Below, piece by piece: positions 36,875 through 49,033 of a DNA stretch of 64,000 bases. Source of the stretch: Nomia melanderi (Eukaryota > Arthropoda > Insecta > Hymenoptera > Halictidae); contig NC_134999.1 of assembly GCF_051020985.1 (NCBI RefSeq), positions 16,373,660 through 16,437,659 on the forward strand, read 5' to 3'. The notes beneath the pieces were generated by a model, which saw only the letters and a program-made list of their open reading frames with translations, searched no databases and was not told where the DNA came from. The position numbers were made by a program, and so were the translations under genes. Position 1 is the first letter of the stretch; every line of letters begins with the position of its first letter.

Positions 36875-38585
36875 ATGGGAAATTACATTAATAAATATTT
36901 CTTTCACGATACTGAGACTGAAAAGGAGGAAACAAAAATACAATCTCCTTCCACAGAAGAAGAAATTATAGAAGATAATTTTCATACCCCAGTAATTCAA
37001 AAGACATTATCTATTGATCCTAGATCAGTAACTAGTGGCATTGATAGAACACCAATAGAGGTGATTTGTGAGATAATATTTGAATAAAATTTGTGCAATG
37101 TTACATACCGTGTTAATTAATAAATAAAATAATATTGATAGGTAAATTCTACTCCTGTTGGAGTAAACAGAAATATGATGTTTTCAATTCCAAGGCATTT
37201 ACAAACTAAACCATATTTGGAAACAGATCTAGATAAACTTATACTTTTATCACCAAAAAAATCTGCACCCAAAATAGAAGATGAAGAATTACAATATTTG
37301 GACATGGTAAATTACCAAAAATTGGTATTTATATTATTTTATCAAGACTTATTTACAAAGTTAATTCATGTATTTTAGGAAAACGAATGTAAAAACATGG
37401 AGTTAACACCAACAGTGAACACTTCAATGAATAAAAAGAAAGTTTCACCAATAGATGATGAACGTTATAATATTTTGGGACTTGATCCTAGGTCACCGGC
37501 AGCAGATTTCGATAGAACTCCAATGTTAAAGCCAAAGTCTATGAACCTTTTAAAAGCAAGACTCCAAGAAAGTTTACATAGACGTGGTAGCTACGACACA
37601 GACATCTTGTATCCAAGATTTTCGTATTGTGAAACTTTATCAGAATATAATATCCCTGAAATACAAGCCCTTCCTGATTTAACTATGTGCAAAGTAAAAC
37701 CTTTACTTTTGGTTAATGAAGAAGATAGTGATACATTGATTGATTCTGACTCATCAAGTCATTCGGCTACAAATGAAATTGACTGTGGTAAGAAAATTGA
37801 TATTGTTAAATCTTCTAATTTAAGTTCTGTTACAACTAGCATTAATGTACCTTCATGGTTTCTTGTTTACTAATTTAAAACTATTTACAATAGGTGAAAA
37901 ACAAGTGGAGAATGAAAATAAAGATGAAAATAAAACAATTTCAAAACCAGATAACTACAATGATATAAACATTAAAACAAACATAAAACGTAAGGAAGTC
38001 CATATTACTGATAGTGATACAATAAAAATATGGAGAGATCCATTAATATTGGATGATCCTACAGAATCGCATTCAACTGAATTGCAAACTGTTGAAGACA
38101 AAATATCACAGTTGTCTAAACAAGAAGTTATTATAACATTTGATGATGATAGTATTGTTAAAGATACATTATCAATGAAATTATCTAAATGTGAAATTAA
38201 TAAAAAAAGGGTAGATGTAACTAAAAAGAAAAAGAAAGTTTTCAAGGTGGAGGATAACATTCTAGCAGATGAAAAGAAAATATATAATTGTAATAAGAAA
38301 AGTGGAAATGAACCTACAAAGGTACTTATATATATTATTAATTATATTGAAATAGATAAGCATACTAACTATTCTTGCTTTCAGATTCGAACTCCTCTTG
38401 GTAATCGCTCAAACAATGGACAAATCCAAACAAAGTTAACAACAAATTCTCCTCAACAAGCGATTAGAAATAAAGGCATAAAGCCCAAAGTTTTGCAAGA
38501 GAATATGTCACCATACAAAAATTATATGGCAAAATATAAATTGAATGGTACAGAATGGGATCCAGACTCAACGGTTATTATTTAA
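36875..38585 (+). CDS. CDCA3/Tome-1-like mitotic-entry protein
   Basis: Vertebrate CDCA3 (Tome-1) is an adaptor linked to ubiquitin-dependent loss of the CDK1 inhibitor Wee1. Exons: 36875-37060, 37142-37306, 37379-37787, 37894-38321, 38385-38585; 462 residues in phase. The match rests on an MG start and two copies of the family motif: DPRSVTSGIDRTPIEV (about 49-63) and DPRSPAADFDRTPM. Near the C-terminus RTPLGNRSN and LQENMSPYKNYM resemble the conserved tail. The rest is low-complexity, acidic and probably disordered. It is longer than human CDCA3 (about 270). Frame and exon phases agree; the family call rests on short motifs. Many S/T-P sites suggest CDK phosphorylation (inference). Confidence 0.75.
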
Positions 38586-38802
38586 TAATTAAAATTACGT
38601 AAAATTACTAATTTGTGATAGGAAGAATTCAAATGAAATTTTATATAGAAATTTCTTAATTTTGAGAAGTTTCTCAGATTATTGTAAAAATGAATAATTA
38701 TATCTTACGAATATATGTATAAAATAATAAAAATGTATTTATTTCGAACAACAATAAATAGTTTTATAATGAAATGATTCTTTTTTTAATTATCTCACTT
38801 TA
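38586..38802. terminator. Overlapping convergent poly(A) signals
   Basis: CDCA3-like stop at 38585 and RBM48 stop at 38803 face each other. Plus-strand AATAAA at 38753-38758; minus-strand AATAAA (plus TTTATT) at 38738-38743. If both are used, the 3' ends overlap by a few tens of bases. Another plus-strand variant lies near 38723. Confidence 0.55.
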
Positions 38803-40314
38803 TTACAATGAATTGTTTGAATTACTTGTTTGCATTGCTGTTCGTACCTTTGACTTAGCTTCTTGAATGGAAAATTGAAGATCTTGACTTGGTTGTATTA
38901 ATTGTGACACACTAAAAAAAATGTATTAGAAATAAAGTAAAGAGAAGTATTAAGTTAGACATTAGGTGTAACATACCTTGGATCTTTTATTATAATTCTC
39001 TTCTTGTCCATATCATTTTGTTGAATTAGTTTAATTTTTATATTATTTTTAACTTTTTTAGGATTACTGAAAACTTTTTTTTCAGAAGTGTCCCATGTTA
39101 CTATAGTGCTTGTGTTTACAATTGAAGGTCTTACTACTCTAACTTTCACACCATCATCGACAGGCTGTCCTTTGTAATTTTTCTTCTTGCTTTTAACATC
39201 AGACCTTGATATTTTTGTATCATTTATTGTTGCTCGAATAATAGCTTCATTTGAATGATATGGGGCTTGAGGTACCGCAGATGTAATTGATTTTTTATCT
39301 TCATAGTCATTTGAAGTTGAAGGTAAACTAGGTTCAGACACTAGCCTTGGATCTATGTTTTGTGGTATACCATTATAAATGGAAGTCAATGTCTCCCCAG
39401 GATAATGTTTAATTAAACGTTCTTCTGTTAGTGGTAAAGCTGGTGTTCTTTTTTTCCTATGATACTGTTCTCTGAAATTTATTATTGAATATCATTTGAT
39501 TTTGTACTTGATCATAATTTTTACTTTGTAGACTTTATAGAGAACTATTGTTGCAACATACTGAGGAACAAATTTGTCTATATTCGGATTCAATGCATCT
39601 TGCTGATTCCTTTTTATTCGTATAGCTACTTCTCGAGAACGTTGAGCAAGTTTAGCTTTTGTTTCTGCTACAGTTTCCATTTCAGGAACATAAAATATAT
39701 GTAATAAACCCCCATAAAAATTTTTACCATCGATAAATCGTTTTGCAATTCTGTACAACATCATTTATGAATATAGATAAAGTAGGTAGTTACATAAGAA
39801 ACATTAAGTAATGCGCCAATATAGTTATAAAAGGATATATAAACCTTGCACTCTGTATACGAGCATATTGTACATAATAAGCTTCTGTGAATTCTTCTGT
39901 AGGATATTCAGGTACTACATGTATTCTTTTTATATCTCCATATGGCTCCACAAGCTTCTTCACATCTTCGCCTAATCGAAGTTTTGGTACTCCACATATC
40001 ATAAGATGTTTTGATTCATCATTTATTGTATAAACCTGTTACACAGAGCTAGCGTGTCAAGGAAATATTACAATAAATATAGAAAATATTATATTAAAAA
40101 TTGTCATTAAGAAACTGTAAAGTGTGAGATAAATAAGGCTATAAAGGTTACTGAATGTAAAAGTATTTTGTTATTTCATATTGAATAGGATACAAGTCCA
40201 CAATGCTACCTTCACGGATGTCAACCTTTTTCCTTGTCTATAAGGTGGTCTTGTATGACAAAGCTTCTGTTGCACATGATGAGGAAGTTTTGTTAATTTA
40301 CATTCATCATTCAT
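38803..40314 (-). CDS. Rbm48: RBM48, minor-spliceosome RNA-binding protein
   Basis: RBM48 acts with ARMC7 in splicing of U12-type introns. Exons: 40314-40210, 40035-39845, 39750-39562, 39471-38977, 38911-38803; 362 residues in phase. An RRM spans about 36-130: VYTINDESKHLMICGVP (RNP2-like strand), VKKLVEPYGDIKRIHVVPEY, EFTEAYYVQYARIQSARIAKR, then FYGGLLHIFYVPEMETVAETKAKL, the family signature that follows the RRM. The C-terminal half is basic and low-complexity, without a known domain. The exon 3 donor follows CCTCA and is completed by A from the next exon, keeping Gln. Lies tail-to-tail with the CDCA3-like gene. Confidence 0.9.
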
Positions 40315-42001
40315 GATTTATAATCTTTTATTATAATGGTATCTTGCTGTTTGTTTTTAAAATAATATTAGTATGAAGATACATAACTACATTTGTCATC
40401 CAGAAGTTCAAAAATAAATTGTAGTACGCTGTGTTTTAAATATATTCTTGTAGTGTATCTATAAAATTTTGTAGATATACATATAACGTTTTCTATAACA
40501 ACCAAGCCTTATATATAAGTATTTTATTACAAAAAACGTTATCTCAATTATCCCAGCTGTTACATATCAATAAACTGCAATTATAGAAACTCGAGTAACT
40601 TCGCACTTATTTTCAGAATAACATGAAGTTTGGGTCAATTTTAGTAACTTAACAGGTGTTCCTTTATGTTAAAAATATATAATATTTTGTTACATTATTA
40701 GAGGGATAGAATGTAGATGTAGAATGAAAGATAATGAATTTCGACTAGGTATAAATTTTAAAATATAAAATCAAGAAAGTTGAGATTTAAATAAATATAA
40801 TAAATCTTAAAAATCCCTATTTATTATCTAATCGGTTTTATATATTTTCTCTAAAGAAATATTAAATTAATATATTTTCAACAATTTGTGCATAAAATGA
40901 TTGTGCTTAACGAATAATATTAATTCTGAAACATGTAATATAATAATTCCCTAAAACTGCCGACGGAAGTGAAAACGTATGTAAACGGATGTCATCGTCC
41001 AGAAGAGTAATGGCGTTCATAGCGGACACACAATTTTCTTACTGTTTGTCCGTTGCGTTTAAATTTCCATATTAAAAGTAGATCTCTCTATTTGTCGATA
41101 TATTCGTTGAATAATGTTTCTTTTAATTTCTACACTTTGTTAATTGTGTCGAAAACCTCTTTTTTATATTCGGTGCAGAGAAGTGGTTGTGTACATTTCA
41201 AGGGTTTTATAGTGGGACAGCATCAAAGAAAATTCGTTCGCAATTAATGAGCAGGTGTTTATCAGTTTTTATAAACATGTTCTCTTACTTATTGCAACGG
41301 TTTTTAAATGTATAATATTTGAATTTGTTGAACTGTTTTCCATTTTATAGAAAATTATAGTCTAACCTTTGCTAGCGTTCCAATTTCAGTGAAAGTAGAT
41401 TTAATCGATCATTTACGAGTTTTGCATATTTAATTATATAATATTAAATCAATTGAAAAAAGAATTAATTTTGTTTCAATGCGGGTGAATAAAGCATAAA
41501 ATGTTTTTATCGATTAGAAGTCAGTATTTTACTTTCACATATTGTGGAAGTGCATTTTGTATCTTCTTATGTTTAGATGTATAGATGCATATTTCAATTA
41601 AAAGTTTTCTGTCAATGTTCGTACTATTAGGGACTTATTGTAATTAACAATATTGTTCTTTAGTCAACATCATTTATAAATATTTAGATCTAAATTTAAT
41701 TTTATTTTCACTCATTAGTCAATCTGAAAATATATTGCATGGCATATACGAATTTATTGAAAATTATTTGCAAACCGTATTTATATGCAAAATTAATAAA
41801 AAACTAAATAGAGCTCATTAATAAATTATTAATGAAAAATGTAATTTATGTTTATTTACAGAATTAATAACTGCAATGGGTTCAACATAGCATCACTAGA
41901 AGATATTAAAAAACAAATATGTTTGTCCCTTATTATCCATTTAGATTATATTTTCTTTTATATATTTGAATTGAATATAACATTTGACAAATCATTTCAT
42001 T
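40315..42001. other. Divergent interval RBM48-WDR33 with WDR33 5' exons
   Basis: Candidate WDR33 leader: a non-coding exon ending near 41254 (GAGCAG|GTGTTT) and an acceptor at 41860-41861 (TTTACAG), giving about 140 nt of 5' UTR before the ATG at 42002. The rest is AT-rich without coding signal. Confidence 0.45.
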
Positions 42002-45000
42002 ATGTCTGCAAATACTCAATTCGCAAATCCTCCACCAGCTATAAGCTTACCTAATATGTCAGTGCCACCACCAGCAACTCCAAATTTATCAGCTCCACCT
42101 CCTAATTTAACTACTATCAATACATCTGGGAGCTATCAACATCGTTATACTAACCATAGAGATGGAGCTCGTGGTTTTTTCAAACCATTTAGACCTTACC
42201 ATGCTCCCAAAATTGTTGCTGCCGGCCAAGATAGTTTGCAAGATGAATTTGATGGGAAAAGGCTTAGAAAATCTGTTATGCGCAAAACTGTTGATTATAA
42301 TTCCGCTATTATAAAAAGTTTAGAGGTAGGGTTTTAATTAGCATTACAAAATTTTATTGAATCAGTGATAAGTGGGACTAATGTGATGGATCTTGTGTAC
42401 GTAGAATCGAGTATGGCAAAGGGACTATCGGGACAGAAGAGCTCTTCAGCCAGATGTAATGTATTATCCTGATTTACTCCCACCACCCAGTTATGTTGAC
42501 AATCCGATAAATGCAGTCACCACAAGATTTGTGAAGACGGCGACAAATAAAATGCGTTGTCCCATCTTTTGTATGGCTTGGACACCAGAAGGTAGACGTC
42601 TGGTTACTGGTGCATCTAGTGGAGAGTTTACTCTATGGAATGGCCTTACTTTTAATTTTGAAACTATTTTACAGGTATGTTATGTTCTTTGACAATATCC
42701 TAATTATAATTTATGTTATACTATATCAAGTAAAATAGTATTTTCTTAATACCTTTTCTGTAGTATTATTAAAATGTTTATGCATTAAAATTTTCTGGGA
42801 TGAAAACTATAATATTAAAAATTTTTAAGATTAAAGAATAAATATCTATTTAAATATTGAACTTTTGTAAATGATGTACACTGGTTTTAGATATATTGAT
42901 AAGAAATCAATGTTTTCTGTGCAGGCACATGATAGTCCAGTGAGAACAATGGTATGGTCACACAATGAGAGCTGGATGGTCACAGGAGATCATGCAGGCT
43001 ACGTCAAGTATTGGCAGAGCAACATGAACAACGTCAAGATGTTTCAAGCTCACAAAGAAGCTATTAGAGGACTCAGGTATACCATCCACCACACTAGTCC
43101 TTACGTCTCTTGCGCCACTGTTATCGATGATCCGTCCATCCTTGCTGTAGTTAAGATACTGGACATGACTCTCATTCTCTTCCTTCTCTGGTTTGATGGC
43201 TCTTCTGCTACAAAAATAGTGATTCTTGTATGGGTACACAGGTGATTTCCAGAGATTTTATAGCGTTCAAAAAGTTTTCTGACATAAGGCGCATAGGAAA
43301 TGTGCAAATAGTTAACTCCATGAAGAGTTCTGTGCTGAAAATTCAATTTTGATATTTACAGTATCTTTATTCGCGTTATTAGAGACGTTTGTGAAAATTA
43401 GAATTCTTTTTTTTTTTATAAATGTTACATTAAATTTAATTTTGAAGAAACTATATGATATATGAGTATTCAATATAAATGAACAGGATGTGATACAGTT
43501 AATTAAAGAAATGACAAGTAATATTATACACATACAAGTAGTACAAGTTATTATTGCTTCAATAAATATGTTAGCCCTATTTAATTAAATTAAATATGTG
43601 ATATTATGCTAGATTTTTTTCAAATTTTTTGTATCATCACGGATCATAATGATATTCAAAGTTGATACGCAAGGATAGTGTAAACTTTTCTGTCAACTAT
43701 GTTGTACCCGTGTTAACATGGAATATCTCATTTGTACTGGTAGAGTCTTAGGGACCTAAGTTGATTTACATATTCATTTAGGCTGTAATAAACAAGAAAA
43801 AACTTAGTGTTATTTTAGACTGCCATGTATAAATGATCTAAGAAGAAATAAATAAACCACTGGAAAATAAAATTAGGTCCTTATGGCTCTTATTTTGAGG
43901 AGTTTATAAAGTCAGGCTGTTCGGTCAAGATGTGTATTCTACAATTACCAATAAACAAAAAAGAAATATATACAGTGATACCTAGTCGAGACTCCCATTG
44001 AACTATAATAAAAATAAATATCCTGTGTCCTTACATCATCCAAGTTTCAATAAAGTTGAATAAAGACATTTCAGTATTACATGGTTCCGATAATAAAATA
44101 TTTTTTCTTCGATTTTGTGTCACTTGTGCCCTTTTGCAGATGAGAGAGAGAGAGAGAGTAGCAGAGAGATATGATAAAATTCATGTACACTTCGGACATT
44201 TTTTTTGTGGAATAAATGTTAAATTTTTAAAAAAATATTACTCTTGGTGTATCACTCGGTGGTCATGTGGCATCAAAGAGAAATTCTAATTTTACCTTAA
44301 TGGAACAGTTTGTTGCTTAACAAGTAACAAATTTTGTTTGAGTGCCAGATATGACTGTCGAAGATGGTTTTTTGTTTATTTCTAATATTTACACATAGAT
44401 CTTCCTTTTATTACTGATGTCTGTCTATTCCTTGAAATGCACTTACTACAGATTCCACTATGCATATCTCACAAAACATTATGCTTGTTTAAATTGATCT
44501 GAAAGTAAACCACATTTGCACATTTTTACATATTGCTGGATGCATCTTTAATACATAAATTGCTTACACTTAAAACTCATAGGAAAAATAATACATAATA
44601 CTCCATAATCATAAAATAACAGCTTGTTATATATTTTTTGTTCTTACAAACGATTAATCTTTAAAAACTTAAAACCATAAAAAACATGCCGATTTAAATA
44701 AATTTATACATGAAATACTATTTAGGATTCAATAAGGATGCATGTGTAGATACGAAAATATATAAATAACTTCTTTAACAGGTACCATGAAGATAAAGGC
44801 AAAAGACAATATTCTCTGCTTGTTTCATACATACATGAACATTGCATGTGGTAGTACTTATTTAATAAGCAGAATGACAAATCAGTAATAAATGTAAGCT
44901 TTTGAGTTCAATTTGCAGTAATCATGTGCTGAAGTCATTTTACAATAATGTCCGTAAGGTGTACCAAGTGTTTCATTGAATTTAATAAATACTTCTCTTG

Positions 45001-48000
45001 ATTCACTTCCTTCCACTTTGAATTTAGTACACTTGTAAAAGGATAATTTCAATAAAAATTGATAAAACTCAGTTAATTCTTTATTATACAGTATAATTCT
45101 TTTAACATTTTATATATTTGTTTATATGAAACAATAAGATTAAGATACGTACTACTATTTTATTATAACAATTGTTTCATTTAAAGTGTTTCTTACTTCG
45201 CAAACATTTGAAAAAGAATTGTTTTATAAGCAGATATCAGCGTATTGTTTGAATATAACTATTGTTTTTTGGGCGGGTAGTTTCAGTCCAACGGATCATA
45301 AGCTGGCAACATGCAGTGATGATGGTACTGTCAGAATTTGGGACTTTCTTCGGTGTCATGAAGAACGAATTTTGAGGGGTACATATGTTATATTTTACAT
45401 TATAATTGTATTTCCTAATATATTTAACAATTATATTTTTTCTTTAAAAAGAAACGGTTTAACGAGAGTCAGAACAAATATTCATTCAAATCTTGTTTAG
45501 GTCACGGAGCTGATGTAAAATGTGTGCATTGGCATCCACAGAAGAGTCTAGTCATCTCAGGGAGTAAGGACAACCAGCAACCAGTTAAGTTATGGGACCC
45601 AAAGACTGGTCAATCACTCGCTACCTTGCATGCACATAAATCAACAGTCATGGATGTTAAATGGAATGAAAATGGAAATTGGTTAGTGACAGCGTCGCGG
45701 GATCACTTGCTCAAGTTGTTCGACCTTAGAAACTTAAGCCAAGAAGTTCAAACGTTTCGTGGTCACAAAAAAGAAGCTTCCAGCGTTGCATGGCATCCGA
45801 GTCATGAAGGCTTGTTTTGTAGCGGTGGCAGTGATGGAGCTATTTTATTCTGGCATGTTGGGTATGCGTTTAGATACTCGTACAACTTATTCTTTTGAAT
45901 TTTTTATATATTTTGTGTATTACAATTAATTTTCAGAGCTGACAAGGAAGTGGGTGCGATAGAACAAGCTCATGACAGCATAGTTTGGACATTGGCTTGG
46001 CATCCATTAGGACATATACTTTGTTCTGGTAGTAACGACCACACTTCAAAGTTCTGGACACGGAACAGGCCTGGTGACTTGATGAGGGACAAATATAATC
46101 TCAACACATTACCAGCAGGATCTGCTGGTGTTGACGATCATGAAATAGGTATGCTAAAAATGTATACAATTCAGAGAAGTTTTATTACCATCCATTCCAT
46201 GTATTTTACAGCTGATGAAGCAGCTGTAATACCTGGTATGGGACCAGAAGATAGAATCAACGCCGACGGTGAACCAGAAGATAAAAGCGGTGGAATTCCT
46301 GGATTGGATTTGGATCATGCCGTCGACGAAGGGAAAAAGTTTGCAAACAAAAAAGTTCCGTACAGCAAGCCGATTCCAAGAAATTTCCAAGCCCAATGGA
46401 ATGAAATGGAAGCAGAAGACATGGAGCAAGTTGAGGCTTTGAATGCATTTGTGAATCAGTTGATTGAAACTACGCCGGGAGCAGTGCCGTTGAACGAAGT
46501 TACACCAAATGGTATTATATTGTACGGAAAAATGATTCCTGTTGAACGTAAGTATCATTTACCGTTCATTCTTAAATAAGAGTATAACACTGATTGCATA
46601 ACCTTATAAACATTACAGCTGGTTCGAAGCTAGCGGAAGCAATTGGTAAAGGAAACGATGCCATAAATAAATTAGTATTTTCCGGAGAAATAGAAGAGCT
46701 ACGCGACGTTGTTGGCCCACCAGACAATGTGGACGAGGCCGAGGAATACTTGCAAGACGACGGCGAGATAGATTATTCCAAAGTTCCCGATATCGAACTA
46801 CCTCCACCATTACCTAGTTCTAAGTTCGCACAAAACCCCGAGCTGCTTAAAGCTTTAAATCGCGGTGGGAAACGGAAATTCGACCAGCTGATCGGTTGGA
46901 GCGACGGTGGAGCCAGCGATAGGACGTCCAAGATTCATCAACCCGTTTTCGGCGGAGTAATGACGGAAGACTCGCAGTCCAGCGATACCGATTTAAGGTA
47001 CACTGGAAACAAAGCGAACCAGCATTCTAACGATAATAACTCTTTCCACACCGGACAAGATGAAGATCTCAGGAAGCTCCCTCACGGTGACAATGCGAGG
47101 AATATAAATCGTGGTGACGAAGACTTGCGATTTAACATATCCAGCGGACCTGGCAGGCCTAGCTCGCGTTCCGATTACGATGTAAGAAGTAATTACGCCG
47201 ACAAAGATTTCAGGAGTTCGCACGGATTCCCCTTGAAAAAACCGTTGGACAACGACATTTACGACGAGAGAGATCGAGACGGTAGTTCGCGATGGGACGA
47301 TGAAAAATCGATGAACGATGGCTCTCGGAAAGGAGACGGTAGTTTCTCTAGCAATTTCGATAAACGTGATAACATGCCGATGGGCATTGGCCCCGGCATG
47401 AGTAATAACATGCCTCACTTAAGCAACAGCATATCCCACATGTCCAGTCATCACAATATGCAAAATATTAATCCCAATATGCCTCCTCCAATTCCAAGTT
47501 TAGTGCCACACCCGAATATGTCCCAGCATCCTATGCAAAATAAACCATTGCATCCTGGTATGCAAGGAATGGACGGTCCTATGCACATGATGCATCACCC
47601 TAACATGCATCCCGGTTTCGGCCCGAACGGACCACCGCCCGGTAACTTTGGTCCCAACTTCAGACCACCGAATGGTAATTTCGGGCCGAATCAACATTTT
47701 AGGCCAAGCCCGTTACCTCTGTTCGGGTCAAATCAAGGGCCCTTCGGCAATAGTTTTCAAGGTTTACCAAACTTCAGGGGACCCAATGCTGGCCCGCCTA
47801 ATTTCGATAGACCGGGTTTCGGTCCAGGTTTCCGAGGTCAAAATCCTGGCCAAAACGCGCCGAATAACTTTAACTCGAACTTTGGTAACTTTGGGAATAA
47901 GCTCGGACCCAATCGTGGCATGAACCGAGGCCCTAATGACAATAATATAGGCAGAAGCGGGTATAATAACCGTGGTAGAGGACGCGATGGCGACCAACCA

Positions 48001-48030
48001 CGTGGTATTCGAGGAAGAGATAACTATTGA
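42002..48030 (+). CDS. Wdr33: WDR33, poly(A)-signal recognition subunit of CPSF
   Basis: With CPSF30, WDR33 reads the AAUAAA signal in pre-mRNA. Exons: 42002-42325, 42405-42674, 42925-43076, 45281-45378, 45501-45861, 45937-46148, 46212-46547, 46619-48030; 1054 residues in phase. N-terminal basic region with FDGKRLRKSVMRKTVDYN and NRVWQRDYRDRRA, the part that contacts RNA in the human protein. WD repeats follow: [97 protein letters not shown] and HPLGHILCSGSNDHTSKFWTRNRPGD. The last exon encodes a long disordered tail rich in Gly, Pro, Asn and Met (GPNGPPPGNFGPN-like) ending in RGRG. An in-frame ATG lies six codons upstream (41984); 42002 has the better family fit. Exon 3 can read through into a large intron. 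Confidence 0.95.
43077..45280 (+). other. Large WDR33 intron with in-frame hydrophobic extension
   Basis: 2.2 kb, the longest intron in the gene. Its first 170 nt stay open in frame (to 43245), are GC-richer than the rest and encode about 55 residues with a hydrophobic run (ILAVVKILDMTLILFLLWF). AATAAA at 43561 and near 43847-43856 could end such a transcript. Also holds a (GA)n run at 44142-44157. Confidence 0.45.
44142..44157. repeat. (GA)n microsatellite
   Basis: Eight GA units in the WDR33 intron. Confidence 0.8.
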
Positions 48031-49033
48031 AACGAATGAAGTGTCTTGGTGTGTAAACGTTGGCAGGCTGCCGTTCACTCTGCTGCACGGGCCAGTGTTT
48101 CATGCGGGTTATGTAGTTGTCGATCGAAGAATCATTACACGTAGGACGGTGGTACTCTGTAAAAGCATCGCAGTGTAAAGAATGACCCGTTGGACACGTT
48201 GCGAGCCATTTTGTACTCTCTGTTAAAGAACTGGACGTTACGTGCTTGAATGAAAGTATATTTTTTTTTTTTCGAAGGAATTTTATTTAAGAGGGGATGT
48301 CCTTTTCCAGAGAAGCGACTGATTATCCATTATTAGACGGCTAGATTTCTAAATACGGGAGGTACCTCATCGATGTAAGCGCCGCGACCTCTCCGCGTCT
48401 TGTAACACTATCGCGGAAAAATATACGAATGTCTACGAGACGTACGAGACCGCAAGAATTGTAATATAATATATAATCAATGACACCAATACTGTCTCGA
48501 GGGAAAAAAACTGTTCACAAGCTGCCTTGCGAAAGAACTTTCTTGTTCCAATTTGAGAATTGATTGGCGTGCGTGAAAAACGAAGGAAGGAAAGAAGCAT
48601 GTGGAGCATGTCGAACGTTTCGTAATTGTTGCTGGTCGTCGAGAAAAACTGTGAACCAGAACAGTTTACCTATCAGTTATTAATAAAATGGAGTAAGACG
48701 CAGAATAATTCGAATTCAAGCTCTGTCCCAGATTTAATTTATAAATATTATAGATATAAATGTTTCATTGGCTATATACAGTTCAAATGTATTATACGTA
48801 AATATATATTTTAATTCTACCTTAAATAATATTCTACTCCATATATCGAATTCTATTCGAATATATGCTTTTAAGTCGATTAGAATTATTGGTATTACAT
48901 ATATACATATTACAATCATTTTTTGACATTTCGTTCGTTGCAATCGACGTTACTTCCGACGTTCGGCGATTGTGTTGTGATAAAAGTTAACCTCGTTTTA
49001 TGTTCCCGTGAAGAAGAGATAAATATATATAAA
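48031..49033. other. WDR33 3' UTR and LSG1 5' flank
   Basis: No separate gene. AATAAA at 48682-48687 is a plausible WDR33 poly(A) signal 650 nt after the stop. The LSG1 leader appears short and unspliced. Confidence 0.5.

Noticed and set aside
37955..38260. Minus-strand frame opposite the CDCA3-like exon 4
   Set aside because: Leucine/serine-rich mirror of a lysine/aspartate-rich coding exon.
46993..47418. 141-codon open frame on the minus strand under the last WDR33 exon
   Set aside because: Antisense shadow of a GC-richer coding exon; composition is artefactual and no splice or start context supports it.
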